35,259 nt of DNA, from contig JAQURM010000015.1 in NCBI GenBank assembly GCA_028715605.1, forward strand, positions 1 through 35,259, given 5' to 3'. Positions 6,719 to 14,412 of the stretch are shown here, in pieces. Origin of the DNA: Desulfovibrionales bacterium (GTDB lineage Bacteria > Desulfobacterota > QYQD01). The position numbers and the translations under genes are program-made. Position 1 is the first letter of the stretch. Each line of letters starts with the position of its first letter. Under the pieces are notes generated by a model, which worked only from the letters and a program-made list of their open reading frames with translations, made no database searches and was not told the DNA's origin.

Positions 6719-8072
6719 TGTCCCCTATTCCGTACTCATCGTTGATGATGACGTGCAAATGACCATTATGCTCAGGAAGGTATTAGAAAAAGAAGGTTAT
6801 GACGTGGAAACCGCCCTTGACGGGCAGGACGCCATGGCTAACTCCGCTGTGGGAGATATCGACCTGGTAATCACTGATATCCGCATGCCGGGGATGGATG
6901 GCCTGGAATTCCTAAAAAGGATAAGGGAAAATCATCAGGATGTCCCGGTTATACTTATGACCGCCTTTGGTTCTATCGAGGCCGCAGTGGAGTCCATGAA
7001 AAAGGGGGCTTACCACTACATAGCCAAGCCGTTTAAAACACAGCAATTCCTGTCTGTGGTACAAGCCGCCCTCCGGGAGCGAAGGCTCCAGCTTGAAGTA
7101 GCCGGCTTGCGCCAGGAAATAACGAAAGAGTTTTGTTTCTCAAACATTATCGGGAAAAGCCCGGTCATGCAGGAGTTATTTTCCCTGATCCGACGTGTGG
7201 CCAGGGCCAAAAGCACCGTCATAATCTACGGGAAGAGCGGCACCGGCAAGGAACTCGTGGCCAGGGCCCTGCATTATAACAGTCCCCGTGCGGATAAACC
7301 ATTTGTCGCCTTCAATTGCGCGGCCATACCCGAGACCCTTCTGGAAACAGAGCTTTTTGGTCACGCCCGGGGGGCCTTTACCGATGCCAGGCATGCCAAA
7401 ATGGGCCTTTTTGTCGAAGCAGATGGCGGGACCTTGTTCCTGGATGAAATTGGCGATATGCCTGTTTCCATTCAGGGCAAGTTGCTCCGGGCTATCCAGG
7501 AGAGGGAAATCCGGCCGGTAGGCGCGACGAAAGATATTAAAATCGACGTAAGACTTGTCGCGGCTACACACCATGATCTCCAACAATTACTTAAAGAAGG
7601 GAAAATACGGGAAGACCTCTATTTCCGGTTAAACGTAGTCCCCATAAGCCTCCCGGAATTAAAGGACCGCAAAGAAGACATCCCCCTGCTGGTGAGACAC
7701 TTTCTTAAGAAACATGCCACAGAGAACAACCAAAAGCCGCTTGGTGTCTCAAAAGAAGCGATGCGCATTCTTATGGAATATGCCTGGCCGGGAAACGTCC
7801 GGGAGCTGGAAAATGTCCTGGAACGGGCAGCCATCCTCACCGAAGGCCCCGTGATCCAGACTGAAAACCTGCCCGAGGGTCTTCGCTCAGCCCCCTATGC
7901 GTCCGGCAAAGAAATACCCATAACTTCCAGTTTAGAAAATCTGGAGAAAAAACATATCCAGGATATACTCAACGTAACCCGCGGGAACCAATCGGAGGCT
8001 GCGAAGATATTGGGAATCGATCGCCGCACCCTTTATCGCAAGATAAAGGCCTACAATCTGCATATAACCTAA
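6711..8072 (+). CDS. NtrC-family sigma-54-dependent response regulator
   Basis: A 453-residue protein. The receiver domain (1-125) has the acidic pocket VDDD, phospho-acceptor Asp56 (VITDIRMPGMDG), Thr84 and Lys106. The AAA+ domain has Walker A GKSGTGKE (174-181) and Walker B TLFLDEIGD. The sigma-54 contact loop reads GAFTDA (221-226) rather than the usual GAFTGA, a variant seen in some family members. A Fis-type helix-turn-helix (GNQSEAAKILGIDRRTLYRK) ends the protein. It is the cognate partner of the upstream kinase, with an eight-base overlap. Dyad sites just downstream (8078-8185) are candidate binding sites. The DNA target and physiological role are not shown by sequence alone. Confidence 0.94.
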   Translation: MSDVPYSVLIVDDDVQMTIMLRKVLEKEGYDVETALDGQDAMANSAVGDIDLVITDIRMPGMDGLEFLKRIRENHQDVPVILMTAFGSIEAAVESMKKGAYHYIAKPFKTQQFLSVVQAALRERRLQLEVAGLRQEITKEFCFSNIIGKSPVMQELFSLIRRVARAKSTVIIYGKSGTGKELVARALHYNSPRADKPFVAFNCAAIPETLLETELFGHARGAFTDARHAKMGLFVEADGGTLFLDEIGDMPVSIQGKLLRAIQEREIRPVGATKDIKIDVRLVAATHHDLQQLLKEGKIREDLYFRLNVVPISLPELKDRKEDIPLLVRHFLKKHATENNQKPLGVSKEAMRILMEYAWPGNVRELENVLERAAILTEGPVIQTENLPEGLRSAPYASGKEIPITSSLENLEKKHIQDILNVTRGNQSEAAKILGIDRRTLYRKIKAYNLHIT

Positions 8073-8077
8073 TTTTT

Positions 8078-8185
8078 GGGACAAGTTGTCCCATCAGGGT
8101 GGCAATTTGTCCTGTTCCGCCTATATCATACAATAAGCGCATTATCTAACCAATAAACCCCCCTGCCCCTGTGACATTTTGTCCC
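8078..8185. promoter_or_regulatory. Two related dyad sites, candidate enhancer for the NtrC-type regulator
   Basis: A perfect 15-base dyad, GGGACAA-G-TTGTCCC (8078-8092), and a related site, GTGACATTTTGTCCC (8171-8185), agree at 12 of 15 positions and share TTGTCCCATC at their right ends. Their centres are 93 bases apart. A partial copy, TTTGTCCTG, lies between them. Paired dyads placed about 100-190 bases upstream of a possible sigma-54 promoter are the usual layout of NtrC-type enhancers. Assignment to the adjacent regulator is inference. Confidence 0.5.
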
Positions 8186-8272
8186 ATCGGCCTTACCCCT
8201 CACCACCCCCACCTACTACCGGAAATTGCAACTATCCGGGCAATTGGCCTTCTTTTGAACGAGCACTCATTC

Positions 8273-8287
8273 TGGCATCAAATTTGA
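8273..8287 (+). promoter_or_regulatory. Possible sigma-54 promoter (-24/-12)
   Basis: TGGCAT-N5-TTGA resembles TGGCAC-N5-TTGC with the -24 GG intact but GA instead of GC at -12. It lies downstream of the dyad sites and upstream of the 106-residue ORF. Imperfect match, so tentative. Confidence 0.3.
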
Positions 8288-8305
8288 TACTCTATAAAAA
8301 AGATA

Positions 8306-8405
8306 TTAACCACAGAGAGCACAGAGAAAAGAGAGGATGTTTAAAAAACAAAATAAAGACGGCATACTTGTACATTTTTCGATTCTCTGTGTCCTCTGTG
8401 GCTAA
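8306..8405. repeat. CACAGAG inverted-repeat element
   Basis: The left arm TTAACCACAGAGAGCACAGA (from 8306) and the right arm TTCTCTGTGTCCTCTGTGGC (from 8383, then TAA) are complementary at 21 of 23 positions, with an AT-rich centre of about 55 bases. This is a small non-coding element of a kind common in bacterial gaps. If the sigma-54 promoter is real, the element lies inside the leader of the downstream ORF. Confidence 0.65.
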
Positions 8406-8435
8406 GTTTTGACAGTACAATAAGAGGAGGAGAAA

Positions 8436-8756
8436 ATGCGTAATCATTCTATCCCTGAAAAAATATCGAAAAATAAAACGCTTATGATCTGCTTTTATAA
8501 AGTTGACCAGACAGGTGACCAGATCGATAATATCGGACTATCCGACCATGTCATAAAGATGAAAAAGGCTTACCGCTACCGCGATATCCCCAGACACATA
8601 GAAATGGAAGAAGAAAAGCTCAAGAAGACGGAATGGTGCGAGACCTTCAAGGCCAGGATAGCGCCCCAGGTTTGTATGCTCCGGCAGAAATATGACACGG
8701 CCGGATATTGTAACAAGTGCAAGGGGCCGAAAAAATCAAATACTCCCCATCCGTAA
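8436..8756 (+). CDS. Unknown 106-residue cysteine-containing protein
   Basis: I do not recognise this protein. A strong ribosome binding site (AGAGGAGGAGA) precedes the ATG, which supports expression. No signal peptide or membrane segment is seen. The N-terminal half has mixed hydrophobic and charged residues (LMICFYKVDQTGDQIDNIG); the centre is charged and helical (RHIEMEEEKLKKTEW). The C-terminal third holds WCETFKARIAPQVCMLRQKY and GYCNKCKG, four Cys spaced C-x13-C-x12-C-x2-C that could bind a metal. The last residues are low complexity and run into repeats. It is the first gene after the regulator and its candidate enhancer sites, so it may be the regulator's target. Expression and function are both inference. 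Confidence 0.6.
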   Translation: MRNHSIPEKISKNKTLMICFYKVDQTGDQIDNIGLSDHVIKMKKAYRYRDIPRHIEMEEEKLKKTEWCETFKARIAPQVCMLRQKYDTAGYCNKCKGPKKSNTPHP

Positions 8757-8763
8757 ACTACCG

Positions 8764-8915
8764 TTTCCGGCTTACGGTCAGCCTAAGGCCAGATTCAGGC
8801 TTTCAGCAATCAGCCGCCGGGCTACGGGTTACGAGTTTCGGATTAACAGACTCGTAACTCGCAACCCGAAACGCCCTTCCCGTCTCTTGTATTCTGTCTC
8901 CTGTATTCTGTATTT
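8764..8915. repeat. Composite repeat cluster before threonine synthase
   Basis: TTTCCGGCTTACGGTCAGCC (8764-8783, then TAA) is a second copy of the module at 1980. It is followed by TTTCAGCAATCAGCC, an inverted pair around GGGTTACGAG and CTCGTAAC (about 8823-8858), and a CCTGTATTCTG run (8884-8915) like that at 3221. No gene or terminator with a T-tract is seen in this gap. Confidence 0.55.
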
Positions 8916-8999
8916 TTACCTCCCCTACCCTTTCTTTTTTGCCCTGATTCTGTTAAATTTCAGTAACTAAAAGTATTGAAAAGGCTCAAGGGCAAAAAA

Positions 9000-10391
9000 A
9001 TGCGATACATAAGCACCAGAGGACAAATAAAGCCGGTATCCTTCCGGGAGGCAGTCATTATGGGCCTGGCTACGGATGGCGGACTTTTGCTGCCTGAATC
9101 CATCCCTATGGTAAGCGCCGGAGAACTCAGAAGTTGGGCCAGGCTATCCTATCCGGAACTGGCCTTTAAGGTCATGTCCCTGTTCATCACGGATATCAAG
9201 GCCGACGACCTGAAAAGACTGGTAAAGCGTTCTTACACTGCCTTTGACCACCCGGAGATTACGCCTGTGGTCAAAAAGGACGGGATTTACGTACTTGAAC
9301 TTTTTCACGGTCCAACCCTGGCCTTTAAAGATGTGGCCCTTCAGTTTCTGGGAAATGTCTTTGAATACCTGCTTCTCGAAGGCGGCCGGAAGATGAACAT
9401 CCTGGGGGCTACGTCCGGTGATACCGGAAGTGCGGCTATCTATGGGGTAAGGGGCAAAAAAAACATCAATATCTTTATCCTCCATCCATACAAGCGGGTC
9501 AGCCCTATTCAGGAATTGCAGATGACCACAGTGACCGATGCCAATGTCTTCAACGTCGCCATAAAGGGGACATTTGATGACGGCCAGGCTATCGTCAAGG
9601 CCATATTTAATGACCTCCCATTCAAAGAAACCCACGCCCTGGGGGCTATAAATTCCATAAACTGGGCGCGCGTCCTGGCGCAGATCGTTTACTATTTCTA
9701 TGCCTATTTCCGGGTCAGGGAAGAAACAGACCGCAAAGAGATCAGTTTTGCCGTCCCTACCGGAAATTTCGGGGACATCTTTGCCGGCTATATAGCCAGG
9801 CGGATGATGGGAAAGGGATTTCACAGGCTGGTACTGGCCACCAACGAAAATAACATCCTGACCCGCTTTATTAATGCCGGGGATTATTCTATCGGTAGAG
9901 TAGTGCCGACCGTAAGCCCATCTATGGACATCCAGGTGGCCAGCAACTTTGAACGTTATCTTTACTATTTCTATAATGAAGATGCAGAGCGGGTCAGAGA
10001 GGCCATGAAGGCCTTCAGCAAAGGCGGCCACCTGAAATTTACAGAAGAAGAACATGAAGTTGTCAGGAGGGATTTTGTCAGCCGGAGTGTGGATCAGCCG
10101 ACCACACTTAAAACTATCCGTTCCTTTTATGAAGAAACCGGCTATATTCTCGATCCTCACACGGCGGTCGGGGTAAGGGCGGGGCTGGACCTTCGTGAGC
10201 CGGATGTCCCCATGGTGTGCCTGGCTACCGCTCATCCGGCCAAATTTGGCGAGGCCGTTTTTCAGGCCCTGGGCAGAGAACCGGAACTGCCGCCGGGTCT
10301 GCAGGGCCTTGCGGAACGCGAGGCGCGGTGCGAAGTATTGGAAGCCGATACAGACGTTATCAAGGATTATCTGCACAAAAATGCCGTCTAA
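9000..10391 (+). CDS. thrC: Threonine synthase
   Basis: PLP-dependent enzyme that converts O-phospho-L-homoserine to L-threonine. The start at 9000 gives MRYISTRGQIKPVSFREAV, the standard N-terminus of the long (ThrC type 1) form; an in-frame TTG at 8976 is less likely. The PLP lysine lies in FHGPTLAFKDVALQFLGN. The PLP phosphate is held by LGATSGDTGSAA, and VPTGNFGDIFAGY is the conserved second glycine loop. The C-terminal TAHPAKFGEAV is also typical. At 463 residues the length is normal. The gene stands alone between two repeat clusters, so its regulation is not evident. Confidence 0.96.
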   Translation: MRYISTRGQIKPVSFREAVIMGLATDGGLLLPESIPMVSAGELRSWARLSYPELAFKVMSLFITDIKADDLKRLVKRSYTAFDHPEITPVVKKDGIYVLELFHGPTLAFKDVALQFLGNVFEYLLLEGGRKMNILGATSGDTGSAAIYGVRGKKNINIFILHPYKRVSPIQELQMTTVTDANVFNVAIKGTFDDGQAIVKAIFNDLPFKETHALGAINSINWARVLAQIVYYFYAYFRVREETDRKEISFAVPTGNFGDIFAGYIARRMMGKGFHRLVLATNENNILTRFINAGDYSIGRVVPTVSPSMDIQVASNFERYLYYFYNEDAERVREAMKAFSKGGHLKFTEEEHEVVRRDFVSRSVDQPTTLKTIRSFYEETGYILDPHTAVGVRAGLDLREPDVPMVCLATAHPAKFGEAVFQALGREPELPPGLQGLAEREARCEVLEADTDVIKDYLHKNAV

Positions 10392-10400
10392 GTTACAAAT

Positions 10401-10512
10401 ACGGTATCAGTTTAGCTGTTTGAAAAAGTATTCTTAAATCCCTCGCAACCTCCCTTTTTCAAAGGGAGGAAAAACACCTCCCCCTTTGGGAAAGGGGGGT
10501 GAGGGGGGCTTA
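10401..10512 (+). repeat. About 110-base dispersed element, plus-strand copy
   Basis: Begins CGGTATCAGTTTAGCTG (from 10402), then TTGAAAAAGTATT, then two hairpins: CCTCCCTTTTTC paired with AAAGGGAGG, and CCCCCTTTGGG paired with AAAGGGGGG. The whole unit recurs on the opposite strand at about 31329-31440 with the same flank and both hairpins. Shorter hairpin-only relatives lie at 16793, 17926 and 30386. It fills the gap before the YkgJ-type gene and could act as a transcription pause, but no T-tract is present. Confidence 0.75.
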
Positions 10513-10547
10513 ATCTGTTTAATTGCCGTGGCAATAGGATTGCATAT

Positions 10548-11312
10548 ATGGATAAAAAAGTCTTCCCAGCAGGTATGTCGCCGATTGGTGAGGGGACGTT
10601 TCGATTCGCCTGCCATCCGGGTGTGGCCTGTTTCATGCTCTGCTGTCGCAGAGTTGACCTGCTCCTCTATCCCTACGACATTATCCGCCTGAAAAGTCGC
10701 CTGGGGCTTTCTTCAGACGCCTTCCTGGATAAACATACTATTATGGCCTACCGGGACAATCCTTTCTTCCCGACAGTCACGTTAAAGATGGCCGACAACA
10801 CGGAACGCACCTGTCCCTTTTTAGGTGAGGCCGGCTGCACTATATATGAAGACCGCCCTACGGCCTGCCGTATGTATCCTCTGGAGCGCGCCGTGGATAG
10901 AGGCCTCCCTGAAACCGGACCAAAAGATTATTATTTTGTCCATCGGGCGGAGCACTGCCTTGGTCATAATGAAAGCCGGGAGTGGACGGTGGCGGAGTGG
11001 GTCCGGGATCAGGAGATTGCGACCTTTAATCTTATGAACGACCTTTGGGTAGAGTTTGACACCTTGATCCGGAAGGCGCCGTGGACGCTGGAAAAGAATG
11101 CGGAACAGAAGCGAAAAATGGCCTTTATGGCCTGTTACAACCTCGACGCATTCAGAAGTTTCGTCTTTGAAAGCACCTTCCTCAAAAGATTCAAAGTGCC
11201 CTCCAAGGTCATAAAAAAACTGAGGGCAGACGACGTCGAGCTGATGAAATTCGGCCTTAACTGGCTCAAGTTTTTTTTAGGTCACGAAAATACGTTCGTT
11301 TCCGCCCGATGA
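10548..11312 (+). CDS. YkgJ-family cysteine-cluster protein
   Basis: A 254-residue cytoplasmic protein of the YkgJ/CxxCxxCC family, thought to bind zinc or an Fe-S cluster; the function of most members is unknown. The N-terminal region holds ACHPGVACFMLCCRR, then TCPFLGEAGC and RPTACRMYPLE, the characteristic spaced cysteine set with the CRxYPLE box. The C-terminal half (about 140-254) is helical without recognised motifs and contains WTVAEWVRDQE. An AGGAT sequence precedes the ATG by a suitable distance. The 3' end overlaps the convergent hydrolase gene by 47 bases, so transcripts from the two would be complementary there. Confidence 0.85.
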   Translation: MDKKVFPAGMSPIGEGTFRFACHPGVACFMLCCRRVDLLLYPYDIIRLKSRLGLSSDAFLDKHTIMAYRDNPFFPTVTLKMADNTERTCPFLGEAGCTIYEDRPTACRMYPLERAVDRGLPETGPKDYYFVHRAEHCLGHNESREWTVAEWVRDQEIATFNLMNDLWVEFDTLIRKAPWTLEKNAEQKRKMAFMACYNLDAFRSFVFESTFLKRFKVPSKVIKKLRADDVELMKFGLNWLKFFLGHENTFVSAR

Positions 11313-12090
11313 CAAAGTTCCGAATGGTCTGGAAGTAAGCCTCGCCGCACCTGGTTATAATATCATTGTGGTCTGCGCCCGGCACCACGATGAGCTGCCT
11401 CTTCTTGGCGCCGGCGTAAGACATAAGCACCTCTATGTCGGTTAAAGGGATGAGGGCATCGCGTTGACCGTGGATAATAAGTGTGGGCTTTGTGACCTTG
11501 ACTATGTTTTTGACGTTAATTAGGCCGTCTTCTTCTGATATCCCCAGATCGGAACCTGGAGCACCGATACGCCCCAGAAGGGCAACCGTACTGGCAAAGG
11601 CGCTGTCCAGGATAAGAGCGGCAATCTCATCGTTATAAGACGCTGCCAGTTCAATGGCGGATACGCTGCCCAGGGAACGTCCCATCAATACAAGCGGGCC
11701 GGTTCGGTTGCTTTCCTTTAGAAACCCTTTAATATCCTTATACACAGCATGGGCGTCACGGAGCATGGAGCCGGCCGTAGGTTCACCCGTGCTCTTTCCA
11801 TATCCACGAAAATCAACGGCGATAAAACTAAAGCCGCAGCGATTGTATACAGGCCCAATGTCATCATAGTCGCTGGCTATCTCGCCATTGCCATGAAAAA
11901 AAAGGATATGGGGGGCATCGGGAACGGTGAGGTGCATACGCGCGCCGATCTGTACGCCTCCATCCACAGAGATGAAATGTTCTATGATACCTTCCGGCGC
12001 ATGGTCTGAGTAATCCTTGCGGGGGTGAAATATGTACTGCAAAATCTCAGGCCGGTCCAGCCTGGAAAATTTTTCCTGTAAGGTGTCCAT
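11266..12090 (-). CDS. Alpha/beta hydrolase (serine hydrolase)
   Basis: A 274-residue alpha/beta hydrolase without signal peptide. The oxyanion region reads FFHGNGE. The nucleophile elbow GRSLGS carries the catalytic Ser, Asp lies in HGQRDALIP and His in PGADHND, so the triad is complete. FRGYGKSTGEPT is also typical. The overall pattern resembles the ABHD13/ABHD17-like branch that includes thioesterases, but the substrate cannot be read from sequence. GGGAGA lies upstream of the ATG at 12090. The gene converges on the YkgJ-type gene with a 47-base overlap at the 3' ends. Confidence 0.9.
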   Translation of the reverse strand: MDTLQEKFSRLDRPEILQYIFHPRKDYSDHAPEGIIEHFISVDGGVQIGARMHLTVPDAPHILFFHGNGEIASDYDDIGPVYNRCGFSFIAVDFRGYGKSTGEPTAGSMLRDAHAVYKDIKGFLKESNRTGPLVLMGRSLGSVSAIELAASYNDEIAALILDSAFASTVALLGRIGAPGSDLGISEEDGLINVKNIVKVTKPTLIIHGQRDALIPLTDIEVLMSYAGAKKRQLIVVPGADHNDIITRCGEAYFQTIRNFVIGRKRTYFRDLKKT

Positions 12091-12142
12091 AATGTATATC
12101 TCCCAATATCTTATTTACTTTTAGTAGGTTGACAATAATGAA

Positions 12143-12228
12143 TGTCATTAGTCAATAGTCATTTGTCACTGGTAAAAGGCGGCAATTTCCCGCACCTAAC
12201 CAATGACCGATGACTAATGACCAGTGAC
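12143..12228. repeat. GTCATTAGTC-type inverted repeat
   Basis: The left arm (12143-12172) is made of units such as GTCATTAGTC and GTCACTGG; the right arm (about 12199-12228) carries their complements GACTAATGACCAGTGAC. No coding potential. It sits in the divergent gap between the hydrolase and the formate dehydrogenase operon. Confidence 0.55.
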
Positions 12229-12285
12229 GTTGCCTGTAGTTACTATACTCTAACGGTCATAAATGCAAATACTTTTTACCGCTGT

Positions 12286-12301
12286 AAACGTTCGAACGTT
12301 T
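12286..12301. promoter_or_regulatory. 16-base palindrome upstream of formate dehydrogenase operon
   Basis: AAACGTTCGAACGTTT is a perfect palindrome, and a third GAACG half-site follows at 12302-12306. Its position about 85 bases before the fdh start, in a divergent gap, suggests an operator. No regulator can be named, and no clear -35/-10 pair was found. Confidence 0.4.
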
Positions 12302-12384
12302 GAACGTGTTTTAAGGTTAAGTCTGTCTCATCCCCTGCCGATAGTACATATATAACTGAGAATCCTCCCGTAGAGGAATCACCC

Positions 12385-14412
12385 ATGCATAGCGTCTTAA
12401 CCACCTGCCCTTTCTGTGCCTGCGGCTGCGGATTATATCTGCACGTAGAAAACGGGAGGATAGTGGGTGTCACTCCCAGTAAAAAACACCCCATCTCCCG
12501 CGGCAACCTGTGCGTGAAGGGATGGAACAGTATAGAGCACGTCCGGCATGCGGAGCGGCTGCGCGAACCATTGATCCGAAAAAACGGAAAACTGGTCAAG
12601 ACCGGCTGGGACCAGGCCCTAAAGCGCATCTCCCATGAACTTCTCAGGCTTAAAAAAAATTATGGGGGCGAATCCATAGGCATACTCTCCTCGGCCAAAT
12701 GCACCAATGAAGAAAATTATCTCTTAATGAAGCTCGGCCGCACCATTCTAAAAACCAACAACATCGACCATTGCGCCCGCCTCTGCCACTCTCCCAGCGT
12801 CCTGGGGTTGACCAATGCCTTTGGTTCCGGGGCCATGACCAACTCCATCTCTGAACTGGCCGGGGCCGAGGTCATCCTGGTCACCGGCTCTAACACCACT
12901 GAACAACACCCGCAGATTGCCCGCTTCATATTCGAGGCCCTGGACAAAGGCGCCAAACTGATCGTCATAGACCCCAGACGCATCGAACTCAGCAAATTCG
13001 CCCATATCTATCTAAGACCCCGCCTGGGTACAGACGTAATATGGCTGAACGGCATGATGAAAATCATCCTGGATGAAGGGCTGGTAGATGACTCTTTTAT
13101 CAAGATGCGCACAGAGAATTTCTCAGAATTCAGGAAATTCCTCTCCCGTTTCGACCTAGGCCAGGTGGAGGCGATAAGCGGCATATCTCTGGAAGACCTG
13201 AGACAGGCCGCCAAGATGTATGCCGGCGCCAAAAGGGCCATTATTATATATTCCATGGGGATTACCCAGCATGTTTCCGGCACGGACAACGTGGAGTCCA
13301 TCGCCAACCTGGCCATGATGACCGGCCACGTAGAACAGGAAATTACCGGTGTATTTCCCTTGCGCGGGCAAAACAACGTACAGGGGGCCTGTGATATGGG
13401 CGCCCTGCCCGGAATGCTGAGCGGCTACCAGAGGGTTGATGATCCGGCAGTTCTGGATAAATTTTCACAGGCCTGGAATACCGATCTGCCTACCGCCCCT
13501 GGTTTAAGCAGTGTGGATATGCTCCATGAGACAGGGAGAATAAAGGGGATGTTTATCATGGGAGAAAACTCCATGTTAAGTCATCCGGATATGAAAAACG
13601 TCAGGACTTCCTTAGAAAACCTGGATTTTCTGGCCGTGGCGGATATCTTCCTTACCGAAACCGCGGAAGTCGCAGACGTGGTCCTGCCCGCCGCCGCCTT
13701 TGCCGAGAAAGATGGCACGGTAACCAGTACGGAGCGGCGCATTCAGAGGATGCGAAAGGCCGTCCCGCCCGTCCACCTAGCTAAACCGGACTGGCAGATA
13801 ATTATCGAGCTGGCCCGGCACATGGGATACCCCATGGACTACGAATCTCCGGCCGAGGTCATGGAGGAAATCGCCTTGCTCACCCCCATCTATGGGGGCG
13901 TTTATTATGATCGGCTGGAGACAGTCCAGGGGCTACAATGGCCATGTCCCGATCGCAACCATCCCGGAACGCCATATCTGCACAAAAAATCATTTGCGCG
14001 GGGTAAGGGGCTATTTTCCTGTATCGCTTACCGGCCGCCGGACGAATCACCTGATAAGGAATATCCCTTTGCCTTGACAACGGGACGCGTCTATGAGCAC
14101 TGGCATACCGGCAGTATGACCAGAAGGATATCCATACTGAAACGAGAATGCCCGGAAGGGTTTATAGAAATAAGCCCCGCAGATGCGCGGGCATTGGGAA
14201 TAATAAATGGAGAGCCGGTCAAGGTCATCTCGCCTCGCGGAGAGGTAGTTACCAGGGCCAGATTAGTCGAGGGCCTCCCCGGTAAAATGCTCTTTATGCC
14301 CTTCCACTTCCGGGAAGCCCCGGCCAATGTATTGACCAACAATGCCGTCGATCCCCAGGCCCGGATACCGGAGCTGAAGATATGCGCCGTGCGTCTGGAA
14401 AAGGTGAAATGA
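12385..14412 (+). CDS. Molybdopterin formate dehydrogenase catalytic subunit, Cys type
   Basis: A 675-residue molybdopterin oxidoreductase of the FdhF/FdhA type. It carries one [4Fe-4S] cluster on Cys8, Cys11, Cys15 and Cys43 (TCPFCACGCG, NLCVKG). The active-site motif ARLCHSPSVLG places a Cys (TGC codon) at residue 134 where many relatives have selenocysteine, followed by the invariant His135. Molybdopterin-binding blocks VTGSNTTEQHP, VIDPRRIE and GMFIMGENSMLSHPD follow, and a C-terminal dinucleotide-binding domain includes TTGRVYEHWHTGSMTRR. There is no twin-arginine signal, so it acts in the cytoplasm. AGAGGAA precedes the ATG. It overlaps the next gene, whose product and the third subunit would pass electrons on to NAD(P). 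Formate as substrate is inferred from the CH motif and family; specificity is not proven. Confidence 0.88.
   Translation: MHSVLTTCPFCACGCGLYLHVENGRIVGVTPSKKHPISRGNLCVKGWNSIEHVRHAERLREPLIRKNGKLVKTGWDQALKRISHELLRLKKNYGGESIGILSSAKCTNEENYLLMKLGRTILKTNNIDHCARLCHSPSVLGLTNAFGSGAMTNSISELAGAEVILVTGSNTTEQHPQIARFIFEALDKGAKLIVIDPRRIELSKFAHIYLRPRLGTDVIWLNGMMKIILDEGLVDDSFIKMRTENFSEFRKFLSRFDLGQVEAISGISLEDLRQAAKMYAGAKRAIIIYSMGITQHVSGTDNVESIANLAMMTGHVEQEITGVFPLRGQNNVQGACDMGALPGMLSGYQRVDDPAVLDKFSQAWNTDLPTAPGLSSVDMLHETGRIKGMFIMGENSMLSHPDMKNVRTSLENLDFLAVADIFLTETAEVADVVLPAAAFAEKDGTVTSTERRIQRMRKAVPPVHLAKPDWQIIIELARHMGYPMDYESPAEVMEEIALLTPIYGGVYYDRLETVQGLQWPCPDRNHPGTPYLHKKSFARGKGLFSCIAYRPPDESPDKEYPFALTTGRVYEHWHTGSMTRRISILKRECPEGFIEISPADARALGIINGEPVKVISPRGEVVTRARLVEGLPGKMLFMPFHFREAPANVLTNNAVDPQARIPELKICAVRLEKVK

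Noticed and set aside
8692-8970. 92-residue plus-strand frame overlapping the unknown Cys protein
   Set aside because: Its sequence is mostly the repeat cluster at 8764-8915 and it has no ribosome binding site.
9144-10376. 410-residue open frame on the minus strand opposite threonine synthase
   Set aside because: It is fully antisense to a clear thrC, has no ribosome binding site and shows no family motifs; long antisense frames are common opposite GC-rich genes.
12784-12789. Possible selenocysteine codon in formate dehydrogenase
   Set aside because: The active-site codon is TGC (Cys134), not TGA, so no selenocysteine insertion element is needed.
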